From Aequorivita sinensis (lineage in GTDB: Bacteria > Bacteroidota > Bacteroidia > Flavobacteriales > Flavobacteriaceae): 64,000 bases of DNA. This document shows, piece after piece, positions 1-8,764 of the stretch. A program made the position numbers and the translations under genes. The DNA lies in the NCBI RefSeq assembly GCF_006346335.1, contig NZ_VDMC01000002.1, forward strand, positions 496,001 through 560,000, read 5' to 3'. The notes beneath the pieces were generated by a model, which did no database searches, had not been told where the DNA came from, and saw only the letters and a list, made by a program, of their open reading frames with translations. The number at the start of each line of letters is the position of its first letter. The first letter of the stretch is position 1.

Positions 1-221
1 TCCGCTCCTGGGCATTTATCGCATACTGCATTTTTCTTAGCAGGGTTTAAAATTTCTACTATTTTACCATAAACTTTACCGTTTTGCTTATAGATTTCAA
101 CAATAGATTTTGCTTCCCCTGTTTCGTCGTCTATAGTTTTCCATTTTCCAGTTACATCTTGAGCCGAAGCAGCAAAAACAGTCATTAAAGCTAATGAGAG
201 TGTTAAAAATATTTTATTCAT
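1..221 (-). CDS. DUF2147 family secreted protein, 3' end outside the window
   Basis: The frame opens at an ATG whose complement lies at 219-221 and runs off the window start, so only about 73 residues are visible. Residues 1-20 form a signal peptide (MNKIFLTLSLALMTVFAASA). The mature part begins DVTGKWKTIDDETGEAKS and continues with VEIYKQNGKVYGKIVEIL and a Cys pair (CDKCPGA). This pattern of a small beta-barrel protein with a GKW start is typical of DUF2147, whose function is unknown. It is probably exported to the periplasm. It is co-directional with nadC and the BrkB-like gene upstream but begins 17 bases after the latter stops, so it may share their transcript. Confidence 0.8.
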   Translation of the reverse strand, partial: MNKIFLTLSLALMTVFAASAQDVTGKWKTIDDETGEAKSIVEIYKQNGKVYGKIVEILNPAKKNAVCDKCPGA

Positions 222-238
222 AATTTGAAGAGATTAAG

Positions 239-1159
239 TTATTTTTTAATTTTTTCTTTAAGCTGCTTAATTGAAACATTCAACTCAAAACCTAGCAGCA
301 AAAGGTTTGCGTTTATCCAAATATATAACATCAATATCAAAAGTGCACCAATAGAGCCATATAACTCGTTATAATTTGAAAAATTATTAATATATATTCC
401 GAAAAAATATGTGGTTAACAAGAACAACACTGTAGTAACTACTGCTCCAATGGAAAAAAAGCTTGAAGACTTCCCTTCTTTGGTTCCGAAGTAATACAAG
501 GTCGCAATTACGACATAGATCATAATTAGGAATACAAGAAATTGAAAGAACTGAATCCAAAACAAATCGTTATCGATATAAGCTCTAGATTGGAAGTCGC
601 GAATAATAAATTCTCCATAAAGGATAACCCCTACTGAAGTTAACAACAACAATGCCAAGAAAATAGCAACACTTAGAGCTACAAGGTATTGACGGAAAAA
701 ATTCCTATTTACAGATACGTGAAAAGAGTATTGAAATGCACTAAATATAGCATTCACCCCATTTGCTGATAAGAATAGCGACAGTATAAACACAAACGAC
801 AGCAATCCAGAGCGTGGGTTTACCGCAATATCTGCAATAATTGGATAGAAAAACTGTGTGGTTTGTGGAGGTAATAAAGCTTCAATAAATATTAAAAACC
901 GCGTTTGAAACCCATCTATACGGATGTAAGGAATAAGGTTTAAAAGTAAAAGCAAAAAAGGAAATAACGCTAAAAAGAAACTATAAGCAATAGAACTAGC
1001 TCGCGGCGAAAAGGAACCTTTTAAAATACCATTTACATAAATTTCTAATAAATGATATAGTGAAAACTGACCTAATCCTGGGAGTTTTATTCTTTTTGTT
1101 ACATCAACCAATTCCCGTATTACAGGAATTTTTATTTCCTTTTCTTGGTTTTCGCTCAT
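239..1159 (-). CDS. YihY/BrkB family inner-membrane protein
   Basis: A 306-residue protein with about six membrane segments, starting near residue 60 after a soluble N-terminal stretch. The segment ASSIAYSFFLALFPFLLLLL and the later SFFSIGAVVTTVLFLLTTYFF and YGSIGALLILMLYIWINANLL match the YihY/BrkB family. Members were once called ribonuclease BN, but that name is wrong for this family; a transport or envelope role is suspected and no substrate is established. The start ATG overlaps the nadC stop by four bases (ATGA), so the two are translationally coupled. No link between NAD synthesis and this membrane protein is known to me; the coupling may be only organisational. Confidence 0.88.
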   Translation of the reverse strand: MSENQEKEIKIPVIRELVDVTKRIKLPGLGQFSLYHLLEIYVNGILKGSFSPRASSIAYSFFLALFPFLLLLLNLIPYIRIDGFQTRFLIFIEALLPPQTTQFFYPIIADIAVNPRSGLLSFVFILSLFLSANGVNAIFSAFQYSFHVSVNRNFFRQYLVALSVAIFLALLLLTSVGVILYGEFIIRDFQSRAYIDNDLFWIQFFQFLVFLIMIYVVIATLYYFGTKEGKSSSFFSIGAVVTTVLFLLTTYFFGIYINNFSNYNELYGSIGALLILMLYIWINANLLLLGFELNVSIKQLKEKIKK

Positions 1160-2016
1160 TTAACCGCTTTTAGGCTAAGATCCATATTATAAACCGAATG
1201 CGTTAACGCACCACTTGAAATATAATCTACACCACATTCTGCATATTTTCTAACTGTTTCTAATGTAATTCCTCCACTAGATTCTGTTAAACACTTACCG
1301 TTAATTAGTTTTACAGCCTTACGAGTATCTTCGTAATTAAAGTTATCGATTAATATTCTATAAACTCCGTCACTTTGAAGGATTTCTTCAATTTCAGCAA
1401 GATTTCTTGCTTCAACAATTATTTTAAGATCAAAATGATTTTCTTTTAAATATGCTTGCGTTTTTTCAATAGCCTTAGTTATACTTCCGCAGAAGTCGAT
1501 GTGATTATCCTTTAGCATTATCATATCATATAACGCAAAACGATGATTCTCTCCACCTCCTATCTTTACAGCCCATTTTTCTAATGCGCGAATTCCAGGT
1601 GTGGTTTTACGAGTATCTAAAATTTTGGTATTAGTGCCTTCCAAAAGCTTAACATATTGATTAGTTTTAGTTGCAATTGCACTCATACGTTGCATAGCAT
1701 TCAAAACCAATCTTTCAGCTTTTAAAATTGACTGTGAAAGTCCTGAAACATAAAAACATACATCTCCATATTTTACTGGAGAGCCGTCTTTTATTTTTAC
1801 CTCTACTTCAAGACCTGGATCTATATATTCAAAAACTTGTTTCGCAAAATCTATTCCTGCAATAATTCCTTCGTCCTTTACCAAAAGCTTAGCCGAACCG
1901 GTAGCATCTTCTGGAATACAGGCTAATGAACTATGATCGCCATTCCCTACATCCTCACGAATTGCATTTGCGATTATGATATCTATCTCTTTGTTGAATT
2001 GTTTTTCTGAAATCAT
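1156..2016 (-). CDS. nadC: Nicotinate-nucleotide pyrophosphorylase (carboxylating)
   Basis: NadC converts quinolinate and PRPP to nicotinate mononucleotide, CO2 and pyrophosphate in de novo NAD synthesis. The 286-residue length is normal. Visible family motifs are LNAMQRMSAIAT (about 105-116), LDTRKTTPGIR (about 133-143) with the catalytic and phosphate-binding Arg/Lys, KIGGGENHR, MIMLKDNH and the C-terminal ESSGGI and DYISSGALTHS phosphate-binding loops. The N-terminal half is the PRTase alpha/beta sandwich and the C-terminal half the TIM-like barrel. nadA and nadB are not in this window. It is the first gene of a short minus-strand unit with the BrkB-like gene, divergent from rlmH. Confidence 0.96.
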   Translation of the reverse strand: MISEKQFNKEIDIIIANAIREDVGNGDHSSLACIPEDATGSAKLLVKDEGIIAGIDFAKQVFEYIDPGLEVEVKIKDGSPVKYGDVCFYVSGLSQSILKAERLVLNAMQRMSAIATKTNQYVKLLEGTNTKILDTRKTTPGIRALEKWAVKIGGGENHRFALYDMIMLKDNHIDFCGSITKAIEKTQAYLKENHFDLKIIVEARNLAEIEEILQSDGVYRILIDNFNYEDTRKAVKLINGKCLTESSGGITLETVRKYAECGVDYISSGALTHSVYNMDLSLKAVK

Positions 2017-2087
2017 AGCTTAAAATTTTAGCTAAAATACTTTAAAAAGTTAGAAAGTCGAAGTGAGAATTAGGAAGAGACACCTAT

Positions 2088-2095
2088 TATCTTTG
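2088..2095 (+). promoter_or_regulatory. Candidate -7 box (TATCTTTG) for rlmH
   Basis: TATCTTTG fits the Bacteroidetes primary-sigma -7 consensus TAnnTTTG and lies 26 bases before the rlmH start codon. I do not see a TTG at the usual -33 spacing, so the call rests on one element. Confidence 0.4.
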
Positions 2096-2121
2096 TATTT
2101 TTGAAATCTGAAAACTTTTAG

Positions 2122-2595
2122 ATGAAAATTACACTACTCGCAATAGGTAAAACCGACAATAAACAGTTACAATCCCTAATGGATGATTACATCAAAAGAT
2201 TGGGGTTTTATATTCCTTTTGAATTGGAAGTAATTCCAGATATTAAAAATGCAAAAAACTTATCTGAAGCCCTTCAAAAACAAGCTGAAGGTGATGAGAT
2301 CCTAAAACGAACAAATACAGCTGATGTATTGATTCTTCTAGATGAAAAAGGAAAAACATATACTTCTGAAGGATTTTCTCAATTTTTACAAAAGAAAATG
2401 AATAGCGGCCTGAAAAATCTAATTTTTGTAATTGGAGGGCCTTATGGATTTAGCGAGGAGGTATATAAACGCGCAAACGGAAAAGTATCCCTTTCTTCAA
2501 TGACTTTTTCTTATCAAATGGTAAGGTTGTTTTTTATTGAGCAACTATATCGCGGGTTCACTATTTTAAGAAATGAACCCTATCATCATAGGTAG
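2122..2595 (+). CDS. rlmH: 23S rRNA (pseudouridine-1915-N3) methyltransferase RlmH
   Basis: RlmH methylates pseudouridine 1915 in helix 69 of 23S rRNA on assembled 70S ribosomes, using S-adenosylmethionine. The 157-residue length is standard for this small SPOUT-fold enzyme. The trefoil-knot motifs are present: LILLDEKGKTYTSEGF (about 70-85), FVIGGPYGFSEEV (about 102-114) and the conserved C-terminal RGFTILRNEPYHH. It stands alone on the plus strand, divergent from nadC, followed by a 110-base gap holding an imperfect hairpin at 2610-2641 without a T-tract. Confidence 0.97.
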   Translation: MKITLLAIGKTDNKQLQSLMDDYIKRLGFYIPFELEVIPDIKNAKNLSEALQKQAEGDEILKRTNTADVLILLDEKGKTYTSEGFSQFLQKKMNSGLKNLIFVIGGPYGFSEEVYKRANGKVSLSSMTFSYQMVRLFFIEQLYRGFTILRNEPYHHR

Positions 2596-2705
2596 TCCGG
2601 GGCTTCGGTGTATTTTATTTTTCTACAGAAAATAGAAATACTCAGCCACCTTCAATTGTTCAATATTTCATATTTTAATATTGATACTTAGCTTTTATTG
2701 GCTAA

Positions 2706-3011
2706 TCACCATTGACAATCTATAAAATCTGTTAGCATGTGGAATAGTAATCCTACTGCTATAATTCTTGTTTTTTTGAAAAACAACATCACCACATAAA
2801 CCGCTATTGCCCAATAAGTGTGTAATGGGTGGAAATTAATACTACATCTACCTGGATCAAATATAGGCGTAGCCAAAAGATGATCTAAATCTACTAGCAT
2901 TGTAGCCAACATTATTAACCAAGCTTTCTTCCATTCTTTTCTGAAGAAAACATAAGCTATTAGTCCAGGAACTAATAAATGTAATGTATAATGAATAATC
3001 GTTTGAAGCAT
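2706..3011 (-). CDS. DUF6122 family small membrane protein
   Basis: A 101-residue hydrophobic protein with about four membrane segments. Motifs include HYTLHLLVPGLIAYVFF, the acidic-His pair VDLDHLLATPIFDP, RCSINFHPLHTYWAI and LLFHMLTDFIDC. The conserved Asp and His residues in or near membrane segments recall the DUF457/YdjM-type metal-binding membrane hydrolases, and the size and motifs match the Flavobacteriia family DUF6122. Function is unknown. It lies 22 bases downstream of the next minus-strand gene and is probably the last gene of the udk-scpA transcript or a short unit of its own. Confidence 0.75.
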   Translation of the reverse strand: MLQTIIHYTLHLLVPGLIAYVFFRKEWKKAWLIMLATMLVDLDHLLATPIFDPGRCSINFHPLHTYWAIAVYVVMLFFKKTRIIAVGLLFHMLTDFIDCQW

Positions 3012-3033
3012 TAAAGATTTTTATGGAAGTAAC

Positions 3034-3387
3034 TTAATCGATGAAAACAATGAATTCTATAATTAAAGCAAGAACTATCAAAACCACAATACTTACGGCA
3101 ACCCAAGCATACACCTTATAAAACTTCTTGATATCGCGAAAATCTTGATTTAGTATTGTTTCAGTACTAGCAACTATATCATTTTCAATTAGCAATGAAT
3201 CTACTTTTTGTCTATCAGTTTCAAGAATGAAATACCTAATTCCACCATCTAAAAATGCTTGTTCCTTAACTTCAGAATAGAATGGTAATTGTTTGCGGGT
3301 CATCGCATTTTCAAAGTTGATTTTATCTTTCAATAAAACATACAACTTTAAATGATCTTGATGCTTTATATAAAAATTCTCATTCAT
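3034..3387 (-). CDS. Small tail-anchored membrane protein, function unknown
   Basis: A 117-residue protein I cannot assign to a named family. Residues 1-90 are soluble and mixed alpha/beta, with FYIKHQDHLKLYVLL near the start and a YFILETDRQKVDSLLIEN segment. Residues about 91-115 form one strong hydrophobic helix (YAWVAVSIVVLIVLALIIEF), so the protein is probably tail-anchored with its soluble part in the cytoplasm. It starts 44 bases downstream of the scpA stop on the same strand and ends 22 bases before DUF6122. The location suggests co-transcription with the mutase genes, but no functional link can be claimed. Confidence 0.6.
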   Translation of the reverse strand: MNENFYIKHQDHLKLYVLLKDKINFENAMTRKQLPFYSEVKEQAFLDGGIRYFILETDRQKVDSLLIENDIVASTETILNQDFRDIKKFYKVYAWVAVSIVVLIVLALIIEFIVFID

Positions 3388-3431
3388 TCTGATAATTTAT
3401 ACAATAAAGCAGTCAATTACCCCCAATTCCA

Positions 3432-5570
3432 CTACTCTATAGATTCAATCAACACTCCCAACATCTCAATTGCTGCATCGCTAATGCGGGTTCCGGGACC
3501 GTAAACAGCTATAGCCCCTGCATCAAAAAGGTATTGATAGTCTTGTGCAGGAATTACACCGCCAACGATAACCATAATATCCTCACGGCCGTAATTTTTT
3601 AAAGCTTCAATTACTTGAGGTACTAACGTTTTATGGCCTGCTGCCAAAGACGATACGCCTAGAATGTGGACATCATTTTCTACAGCTTGTTTCGCAGCTT
3701 CGGCTGGAGTTTGGAATAGTGGACCTATATCCACATCAAAACCTACGTCGGCATATCCCGTAGCAACAACTTTCGCTCCTCGGTCGTGACCATCTTGCCC
3801 CATTTTTGCAATCATAATACGTGGACGACGCCCTTCCAATTCTGCGAACTGGTCTGCCATCTCCCTAGCTTTTGCAAAGCTTTCATCTTGTTTTATTTCT
3901 TTACTATACACGCCGCTAAATGATCTTATTTGTGCTTTATACCTTCCGAATTCCTTTTCCATTGCGGTAGAGATTTCGCCAAGAGTTGCTCTACAACGAG
4001 AAGCTTCTACAGCTAAAGCTAATAAATTTCCTTCACCTGTACGGGCACATTCGGTTATATCTGCAAGTGCTTTTTCAACTTTAGTATTATCTCGAGTAGA
4101 TTTTATTTGATTTAAGCGTTCTATCTGAGAAGTTCTAACCTTTTTATTATCAACATCTAAAATTTGTAATGGGTCTTCTTTAGCCAATCGGTATTTATTA
4201 ACCCCGACAATTACATCCTGACCACTATCTATACGCGCTTGTTTTCTAGCCGAAGCTTCTTCAATGCGCATTTTAGGAATACCCGCTTCTATAGCTTTTG
4301 TCATCCCTCCTAACTCTTCAACTTCTTCAATTAAAGCCCAAGCTTTATTTGCGATTTCATTAGTTAGACTTTCTACATAATAACTTCCTGCCCACGGATC
4401 GACAGTTCTTGTGATTTGGGTTTCAGTTTGTAGATAAATTTGTGTGTTTCTCGCAATACGGGCAGAGAAATCTGTTGGTAAAGCAATAGCTTCATCTAAT
4501 GCATTGGTATGCAAAGACTGTGTACCACCGAATGCCGCTGCTGCAGCCTCAATTGCAGTTCTAGCAACATTGTTAAAAGGATCCTGCTCGGTAAGACTCC
4601 ACCCACTGGTTTGACAGTGCGTACGCAACGAAAGTGATTTTTCGTTTTTAGGATTGAATTGCTTCACAATCTTAGCCCATAGCATTCTAGCAGCTCGCAT
4701 TTTTGCGATTTCCATAAAATGGTTCATCCCAATTGCCCAAAAGAAAGAAAGTCTAGGTGCAAAGGTATCTATATCCATTCCTGCTTTAATTCCTGTTCGG
4801 ATGTATTCCAATCCATCAGCCAAGGTATATGCAAGTTCAATATCTGCCGTTGCTCCAGCTTCCTGCATATGATATCCAGAAATAGATATACTGTTGAATT
4901 TAGGCATATTTTTAGAAGTAAATTCAAAAATATCACTGATAATCTTCATCGATGGTGTAGGAGGATAGATATAAGTATTCCTCACCATAAACTCCTTTAA
5001 AATATCGTTTTGAATAGTTCCCGAAAGATCTTTTGGCGCAACGCCTTGTTCCTCGGCAGCAACAATGTAGAATGCCATAATTGGTAGTACAGCACCATTC
5101 ATCGTCATCGATACACTCATCTTATCTAAAGGAATTTGATCGAAAAGAATCTTCATATCCTCAACGCTATCAATAGCCACTCCTGCTTTACCAACATCAC
5201 CTTCTACCCTTTCGTGGTCGCTATCATATCCTCTATGTGTAGCAAGGTCGAAAGCTACTGAAAGTCCTTTCTGACCGGCAGCTAAATTTCTTCTATAAAA
5301 AGCATTACTGTCTTCTGCAGTAGAAAAACCTGCATATTGACGAATTGTCCAAGGGCGACGCACATACATAGTAGAGTATGGTCCGCGAAGATTTGGAGTA
5401 ATTCCCGCTACAAAATTTAGGTGCTGTAGCTTGTCAATATCTTCCTTGGAGTATTCTTTTTTTAATTCAATATTCTCCGCTGTGGAAGAAGTATCATCAT
5501 TCAATTCTGAATTCTGAGTTCTGAATTCTGAATTATCCAGGCTAATATGTTGTATATCTCTTCTACTCAT
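3432..5570 (-). CDS. scpA: Methylmalonyl-CoA mutase large (alpha) subunit
   Basis: The adenosylcobalamin-dependent subunit that interconverts methylmalonyl-CoA and succinyl-CoA, in the propionate pathway. The protein has 712 residues. The TIM-barrel part shows [20 protein letters not shown] (about 61-80), [18 protein letters not shown] and [10 protein letters not shown]. The C-terminal cobalamin domain shows [12 protein letters not shown] with the Co-ligating His near residue 595, and [11 protein letters not shown] and VIVGGVIP. It overlaps the mutA stop by eight bases. The first 50 residues are not conserved in the family and residues 13-23 are encoded by a 7-bp tandem repeat. A downstream start would remove the repeat, but no methionine lies between residue 1 and the conserved start of the barrel at LRGPYSTM. 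Confidence 0.95.
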   Translation of the reverse strand: MSRRDIQHISLDNSEFRTQNSELNDDTSSTAENIELKKEYSKEDIDKLQHLNFVAGITPNLRGPYSTMYVRRPWTIRQYAGFSTAEDSNAFYRRNLAAGQKGLSVAFDLATHRGYDSDHERVEGDVGKAGVAIDSVEDMKILFDQIPLDKMSVSMTMNGAVLPIMAFYIVAAEEQGVAPKDLSGTIQNDILKEFMVRNTYIYPPTPSMKIISDIFEFTSKNMPKFNSISISGYHMQEAGATADIELAYTLADGLEYIRTGIKAGMDIDTFAPRLSFFWAIGMNHFMEIAKMRAARMLWAKIVKQFNPKNEKSLSLRTHCQTSGWSLTEQDPFNNVARTAIEAAAAAFGGTQSLHTNALDEAIALPTDFSARIARNTQIYLQTETQITRTVDPWAGSYYVESLTNEIANKAWALIEEVEELGGMTKAIEAGIPKMRIEEASARKQARIDSGQDVIVGVNKYRLAKEDPLQILDVDNKKVRTSQIERLNQIKSTRDNTKVEKALADITECARTGEGNLLALAVEASRCRATLGEISTAMEKEFGRYKAQIRSFSGVYSKEIKQDESFAKAREMADQFAELEGRRPRIMIAKMGQDGHDRGAKVVATGYADVGFDVDIGPLFQTPAEAAKQAVENDVHILGVSSLAAGHKTLVPQVIEALKNYGREDIMVIVGGVIPAQDYQYLFDAGAIAVYGPGTRISDAAIEMLGVLIESIE
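5503..5534. repeat. 7-bp tandem repeat (AATTCTG, about 4.5 copies) within scpA
   Basis: Read on the plus strand the units are AATTCTG, AATTCTG, AGTTCTG, AATTCTG and a partial AATT. They encode residues 13-23 of ScpA ([11 protein letters not shown]). Because seven is not a multiple of three, gain or loss of one unit would shift the frame near the start of the gene. The unit recurs nowhere else that I noticed. Confidence 0.85.
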
Positions 5571-6972
5571 TGCTTAATCTTTCTTGTTCAACTTTTTCTG
5601 CCAAACGTTTTTGAATGATTGGAACTATTAAGGTTTTTACCGGATTGTGCTTTACAAACGGAAAAAGCTCAATATCCTCTTTCATTCTATCATTCTTGTT
5701 AATGTGATAGTTGGTTCCCAATAGTTTTAATTCGCCACTATCAAAAAGCTGCTGTTCTTTTTCAGCGCTTTCTTTAATTTTCTTCTGAATTGTTTCTTCT
5801 TTTAACTGCTTCAAAAAACCACCGTTCTTCTCAATGTCTTTAAACAGTTTTAATGCTTTTTCAGCCAGTTCAGTTGTAAGTTGCTCGATATAATAAGTTC
5901 CATCAGCAGGATTACTTACACTTTCAAAATAACTTTCGTTTTTTAAAATCAGTAATTGATTTCGCGAAATACGCTCACCAAACTCATTGCTTTTGTGATA
6001 AATTTCATCGTAAGGCAAGTTACAAACAGTATCAGCACCGCCTAATACAGCACTCATACATTCGGTAGTACTTCGCAATAGATTTACGTTGTAATCGTAA
6101 AGCGTTTTATTGCGTTTTGAAGGCGTAGAAACAATATGGCAGGTTTCTTTTACTCCATATTCGTTAGCCAAAACTTTATAAAGCTTTCTTAAGGCTCGGA
6201 CTTTTGCAATTTCAAAGAAATAATTAGCTCCTGTAGCTAATTGAAAAGTTATATTTAAGTTTTGAGCTTCTTCCTTGTTTAAAATCTCAGTATTAGCTTC
6301 AGAATCTTCTGAATTAATTAAGTGATTTAGATATTCATTTACGTGAGACAAGGCGTAAGCCAATTGCTGAACGATATTAGCACCAGCATTTTGGTAAACA
6401 GTTGTATCTACAGATAAGAGGTTTAAAGAAGTATTTTTCTTAATAACACTCTCTAAAATTTCGTGATCTTTCTTTAAGTTATGAAACCAATTTCCAGTAC
6501 GAGTTAAATTTCCAATAATATCAATATTGTAATATACTGAGGCTTCTTTATTTGCAAAGAACTTGAATAGTTTAGTGTAAAACGCTTCTGAAAGAAATTT
6601 TAAGTTGAAATAAACTGACACATTCTCAAGTGGGAAATCTTTAAAAACAACTTTAATATCAAAATCTTCATCTGCAGTAAAAATTATTGCATTTGCACCT
6701 CTGTTAATTGCATCAATAGCAATATTATTAGCTATTTGCTCGTCATCGATAAATATTTTTTGGGCAATCTTCCAAGATTCGGGTTGCCCTGGAATTGGAG
6801 AAAACTCATTATCAAAATCATCTTGATGATAAAAAGGTTTTACGTGTACTCCTTCAGGACTTTGCCAAACTAATGTTTCGTTATAATCTGCGCCCTTTAG
6901 GTCAAATTGAATTTGCTGTTTCCACTGTTTAGCTGAAACTTCGTCAAATTCTTCAAATAGAAACTCACTCAT
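5563..6972 (-). CDS. mutA: Methylmalonyl-CoA mutase small (beta) subunit
   Basis: The non-catalytic partner of ScpA in the heterodimeric bacterial mutase. At 469 residues it keeps a degenerate mutase barrel ([17 protein letters not shown] near 35-51, [13 protein letters not shown] near 253-265, [18 protein letters not shown]) but lacks the C-terminal cobalamin-binding domain and its DxHxxG motif, as expected for this subunit. It ends eight bases inside scpA and begins four bases inside the divIC-like gene (ATGA type overlap at 6969-6972), so translation of three genes is coupled. No meaB chaperone GTPase and no epimerase is visible nearby. Confidence 0.93.
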   Translation of the reverse strand: MSEFLFEEFDEVSAKQWKQQIQFDLKGADYNETLVWQSPEGVHVKPFYHQDDFDNEFSPIPGQPESWKIAQKIFIDDEQIANNIAIDAINRGANAIIFTADEDFDIKVVFKDFPLENVSVYFNLKFLSEAFYTKLFKFFANKEASVYYNIDIIGNLTRTGNWFHNLKKDHEILESVIKKNTSLNLLSVDTTVYQNAGANIVQQLAYALSHVNEYLNHLINSEDSEANTEILNKEEAQNLNITFQLATGANYFFEIAKVRALRKLYKVLANEYGVKETCHIVSTPSKRNKTLYDYNVNLLRSTTECMSAVLGGADTVCNLPYDEIYHKSNEFGERISRNQLLILKNESYFESVSNPADGTYYIEQLTTELAEKALKLFKDIEKNGGFLKQLKEETIQKKIKESAEKEQQLFDSGELKLLGTNYHINKNDRMKEDIELFPFVKHNPVKTLIVPIIQKRLAEKVEQERLSNE

Positions 6973-7301
6973 CGCTTATCTTCTTTTTTAATACTATCTT
7001 GATTTTCGATAATATAAATATCTTCGTTTTCTTTTTTCAAATAATACTTTTCTCGAGCAAATTTTTCCATTTCCTCTTTATCTTCCATCTTCTTTATAAA
7101 TGCTTTATCATTTTCTATTTCCTTTTGATAGAACTCGGCATTGTCTTCAAGCGCATTAATTTCACTGTCTAATTCGTGGTGAGTTAGATAGGAATTTGCA
7201 TCGAAAAACAACATCCAAATAATAAACACAACAAGAATTAGTACGTATTTGTTACTTACAAACCGCACGAATTTATTATTCCTAAGTTCTGATAAACTCA
7301 C
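6969..7301 (-). CDS. Septum formation initiator, FtsB/DivIC family
   Basis: A 110-residue bitopic protein. Residues 1-18 are cytoplasmic and basic, residues about 19-37 form a membrane helix (YVLILVVFIIWMLFFD), and residues 40-90 form a coiled coil (ELDSEINALEDNAEFYQKEI and on). The end of the coil has the family signature EKFAREKYYLKKENEDIYII. FtsB/DivIC proteins bridge FtsL and FtsQ in the divisome. It overlaps udk by one base upstream and mutA by four bases downstream. A division protein between a nucleoside kinase and methylmalonyl-CoA mutase is odd functionally. Confidence 0.88.
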   Translation of the reverse strand: MSLSELRNNKFVRFVSNKYVLILVVFIIWMLFFDANSYLTHHELDSEINALEDNAEFYQKEIENDKAFIKKMEDKEEMEKFAREKYYLKKENEDIYIIENQDSIKKEDKR

Positions 7302-7918
7302 TATTCTTTAAGTCTTATTTTATGATCTATAATACTTCTTATAACTTCTACAGCCACAGTATTGTATTTGTTGGTTGGTATAATTATATCGGCATACTCT
7401 TTTGTAGGCTCTATAAACTGCTGATGCATCGGTTTTAATGTGGTTTGATACCTATTTAAAACTTCCTCTAAGTCACGACCACGAGTGGCAATATCGCGTT
7501 TTAATCTGCGTATTAATCGTTCGTCGCTATCAGCATGTACAAATATCTTAATATCAAACATATCGCGAATAACAGGATCTGATAATATAAGGATTCCTTC
7601 TACAATTATAACCTTTTTTGGGTAGGTAGTAATTGTTTCTCCTGTACGATTATGCTCTATAAACGAATAAACTGGTTGCTCAAACGAATTTCCAGCGCGA
7701 AGTTCTTTTAAATGACTAGCTAGCAATTCAAAATCAATAGCCTGTGGATGATCAAAGTTTATTTTGGTTCGTTCGTCTAATGTTAAATGACTTGTATCGT
7801 GATAATATGAATCTTGAGATATTATACACACTTCATCTTCTGGAAGTTCTGATACAATTTGATCGACTACTGTAGTTTTACCACAACCGGTTCCTCCGGC
7901 AATGCCAATTATGAGCAT
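7301..7918 (-). CDS. udk: Uridine kinase
   Basis: Uridine/cytidine kinase of the pyrimidine salvage pathway; transfers phosphate from ATP or GTP to uridine. The 205-residue protein starts with the Walker A motif GIAGGTGCGKTTVV (about 5-18). It also shows ISQDSYYHD, NFDHPQAIDF with the nucleoside-binding Asp, VEGILIL (Walker B), the RLIRRLKRDIATRGR lid and the family's C-terminal YADIIIPT. It is the first gene of the udk / divIC-like / mutA / scpA run, all with overlapping ends. Upstream, CAAAGGTA at 7935-7942 reads TACCTTTG on the minus strand, a candidate -7 box. Confidence 0.95.
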   Translation of the reverse strand: MLIIGIAGGTGCGKTTVVDQIVSELPEDEVCIISQDSYYHDTSHLTLDERTKINFDHPQAIDFELLASHLKELRAGNSFEQPVYSFIEHNRTGETITTYPKKVIIVEGILILSDPVIRDMFDIKIFVHADSDERLIRRLKRDIATRGRDLEEVLNRYQTTLKPMHQQFIEPTKEYADIIIPTNKYNTVAVEVIRSIIDHKIRLKE

Positions 7919-8074
7919 ATTTAAAAGATTTTTACAAAGGTAGGGAAAATGGTTTCAAGTTCCACCCTTAGATAGCACTCCGGTTGTTAGTTTAGGTTTA
8001 TTTTTTATTACTTCAAGTTATAGTGAAAACCTAAAAGCTTTACACTATTTAACACTATGTCAAACAATTTTGTT

Positions 8075-8102
8075 TTGAGTATGGTTTTCTTTTTTAATTT
8101 TG
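8075..8102 (+). promoter_or_regulatory. Promoter of the WbqC-like gene (TTG-N17-TAATTTTG)
   Basis: TTG at 8075-8077, a 17-base spacer and TAATTTTG at 8095-8102 match the Bacteroidetes -33/-7 consensus. The predicted transcript start is about 8108, giving a leader of roughly 14 bases before the ATG at 8122. Confidence 0.65.
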
Positions 8103-8121
8103 AAACGCTCAATTATTTAAA

Positions 8122-8760
8122 ATGAAAACAATCCTCTTATACCCATCATATTTTCCTACTATCGAACAAATGGCTGCGGTAGCGCAGGCTGAAAAAGTGG
8201 TTTTTGAAGTGGAGGATAACTACCAAAAACAAACTTACCGAAATCGAACATATATTGCGCATAGCAACGGGAAACTACTGTTGAACATTCCAGTGAAGCA
8301 CAGCAAAAATGGAAATCGTCAAAAAACTAAGGATATTTTAGTAGAAAACGACTTTCCTTGGCAAGACCATCATTGGAAGAGTTTGCAAAGCGCTTATCGC
8401 ACCTCTCCTTTTTTTGAGTTTTATGAAGACGACCTAGAACCTATATTCACCGAAAAGGTGGAAAGCTTAATGGAGTTCAATCTAAATATATTTAATATCC
8501 TCTGTGAAATAATAGGAATAGACATTGAGGTTTCACATACCACAGAATTTGAAAAGAAACCCGAAATTGATGACCTACGTATATTAGTTAACGCTAAGAG
8601 AAAGTCGGCATTTAAGTGTGAAAAATACACGCAAGTTCACGAAGCAAATCATTCATTTTTACCAAATCTATCGGTATTAGATTTACTGTTTAATGAAGGA
8701 CCAAACACATTAACGTATTTAGAAAATGCCGAAGTTTTTGAGAATTACATCAAAAGCTAA
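8122..8760 (+). CDS. WbqC-like family protein
   Basis: A 212-residue soluble protein. The N-terminal pattern YPSYFPTIEQMAAVAQAEKV, then KQTYRNRTYIAHSNGKLLL and NIPVKHS, matches the WbqC-like family. Some members sit in O-antigen clusters, but members in Bacteroidetes also occur alone and the reaction is not established. The middle section (FPWQDHHWKSLQSAYRTSPF, then FFEFYEDDLEPIF) is also a family block. Here there are no polysaccharide genes beside it. It converges tail to tail with the exo/endonuclease-phosphatase gene, with only four bases between the stops. Confidence 0.82.
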   Translation: MKTILLYPSYFPTIEQMAAVAQAEKVVFEVEDNYQKQTYRNRTYIAHSNGKLLLNIPVKHSKNGNRQKTKDILVENDFPWQDHHWKSLQSAYRTSPFFEFYEDDLEPIFTEKVESLMEFNLNIFNILCEIIGIDIEVSHTTEFEKKPEIDDLRILVNAKRKSAFKCEKYTQVHEANHSFLPNLSVLDLLFNEGPNTLTYLENAEVFENYIKS

Positions 8761-8764
8761 AAGA

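Noticed and set aside
2610-2641. Terminator after rlmH
   Set aside because: The 15-bp imperfect hairpin is almost all A/T and has no T-tract on either side; it was mentioned but not listed as a terminator.
4654-5000. Plus-strand open frames inside scpA
   Set aside because: They lie antisense to the strongly conserved mutase barrel, have Ser/Ile-rich composition and no start context; they are shadows.
7991-8035. Riboswitch or structured RNA before the WbqC-like gene
   Set aside because: Only a 9-bp A/T-rich inverted repeat with a 27-base loop is visible, and the consensus promoter lies downstream of it.
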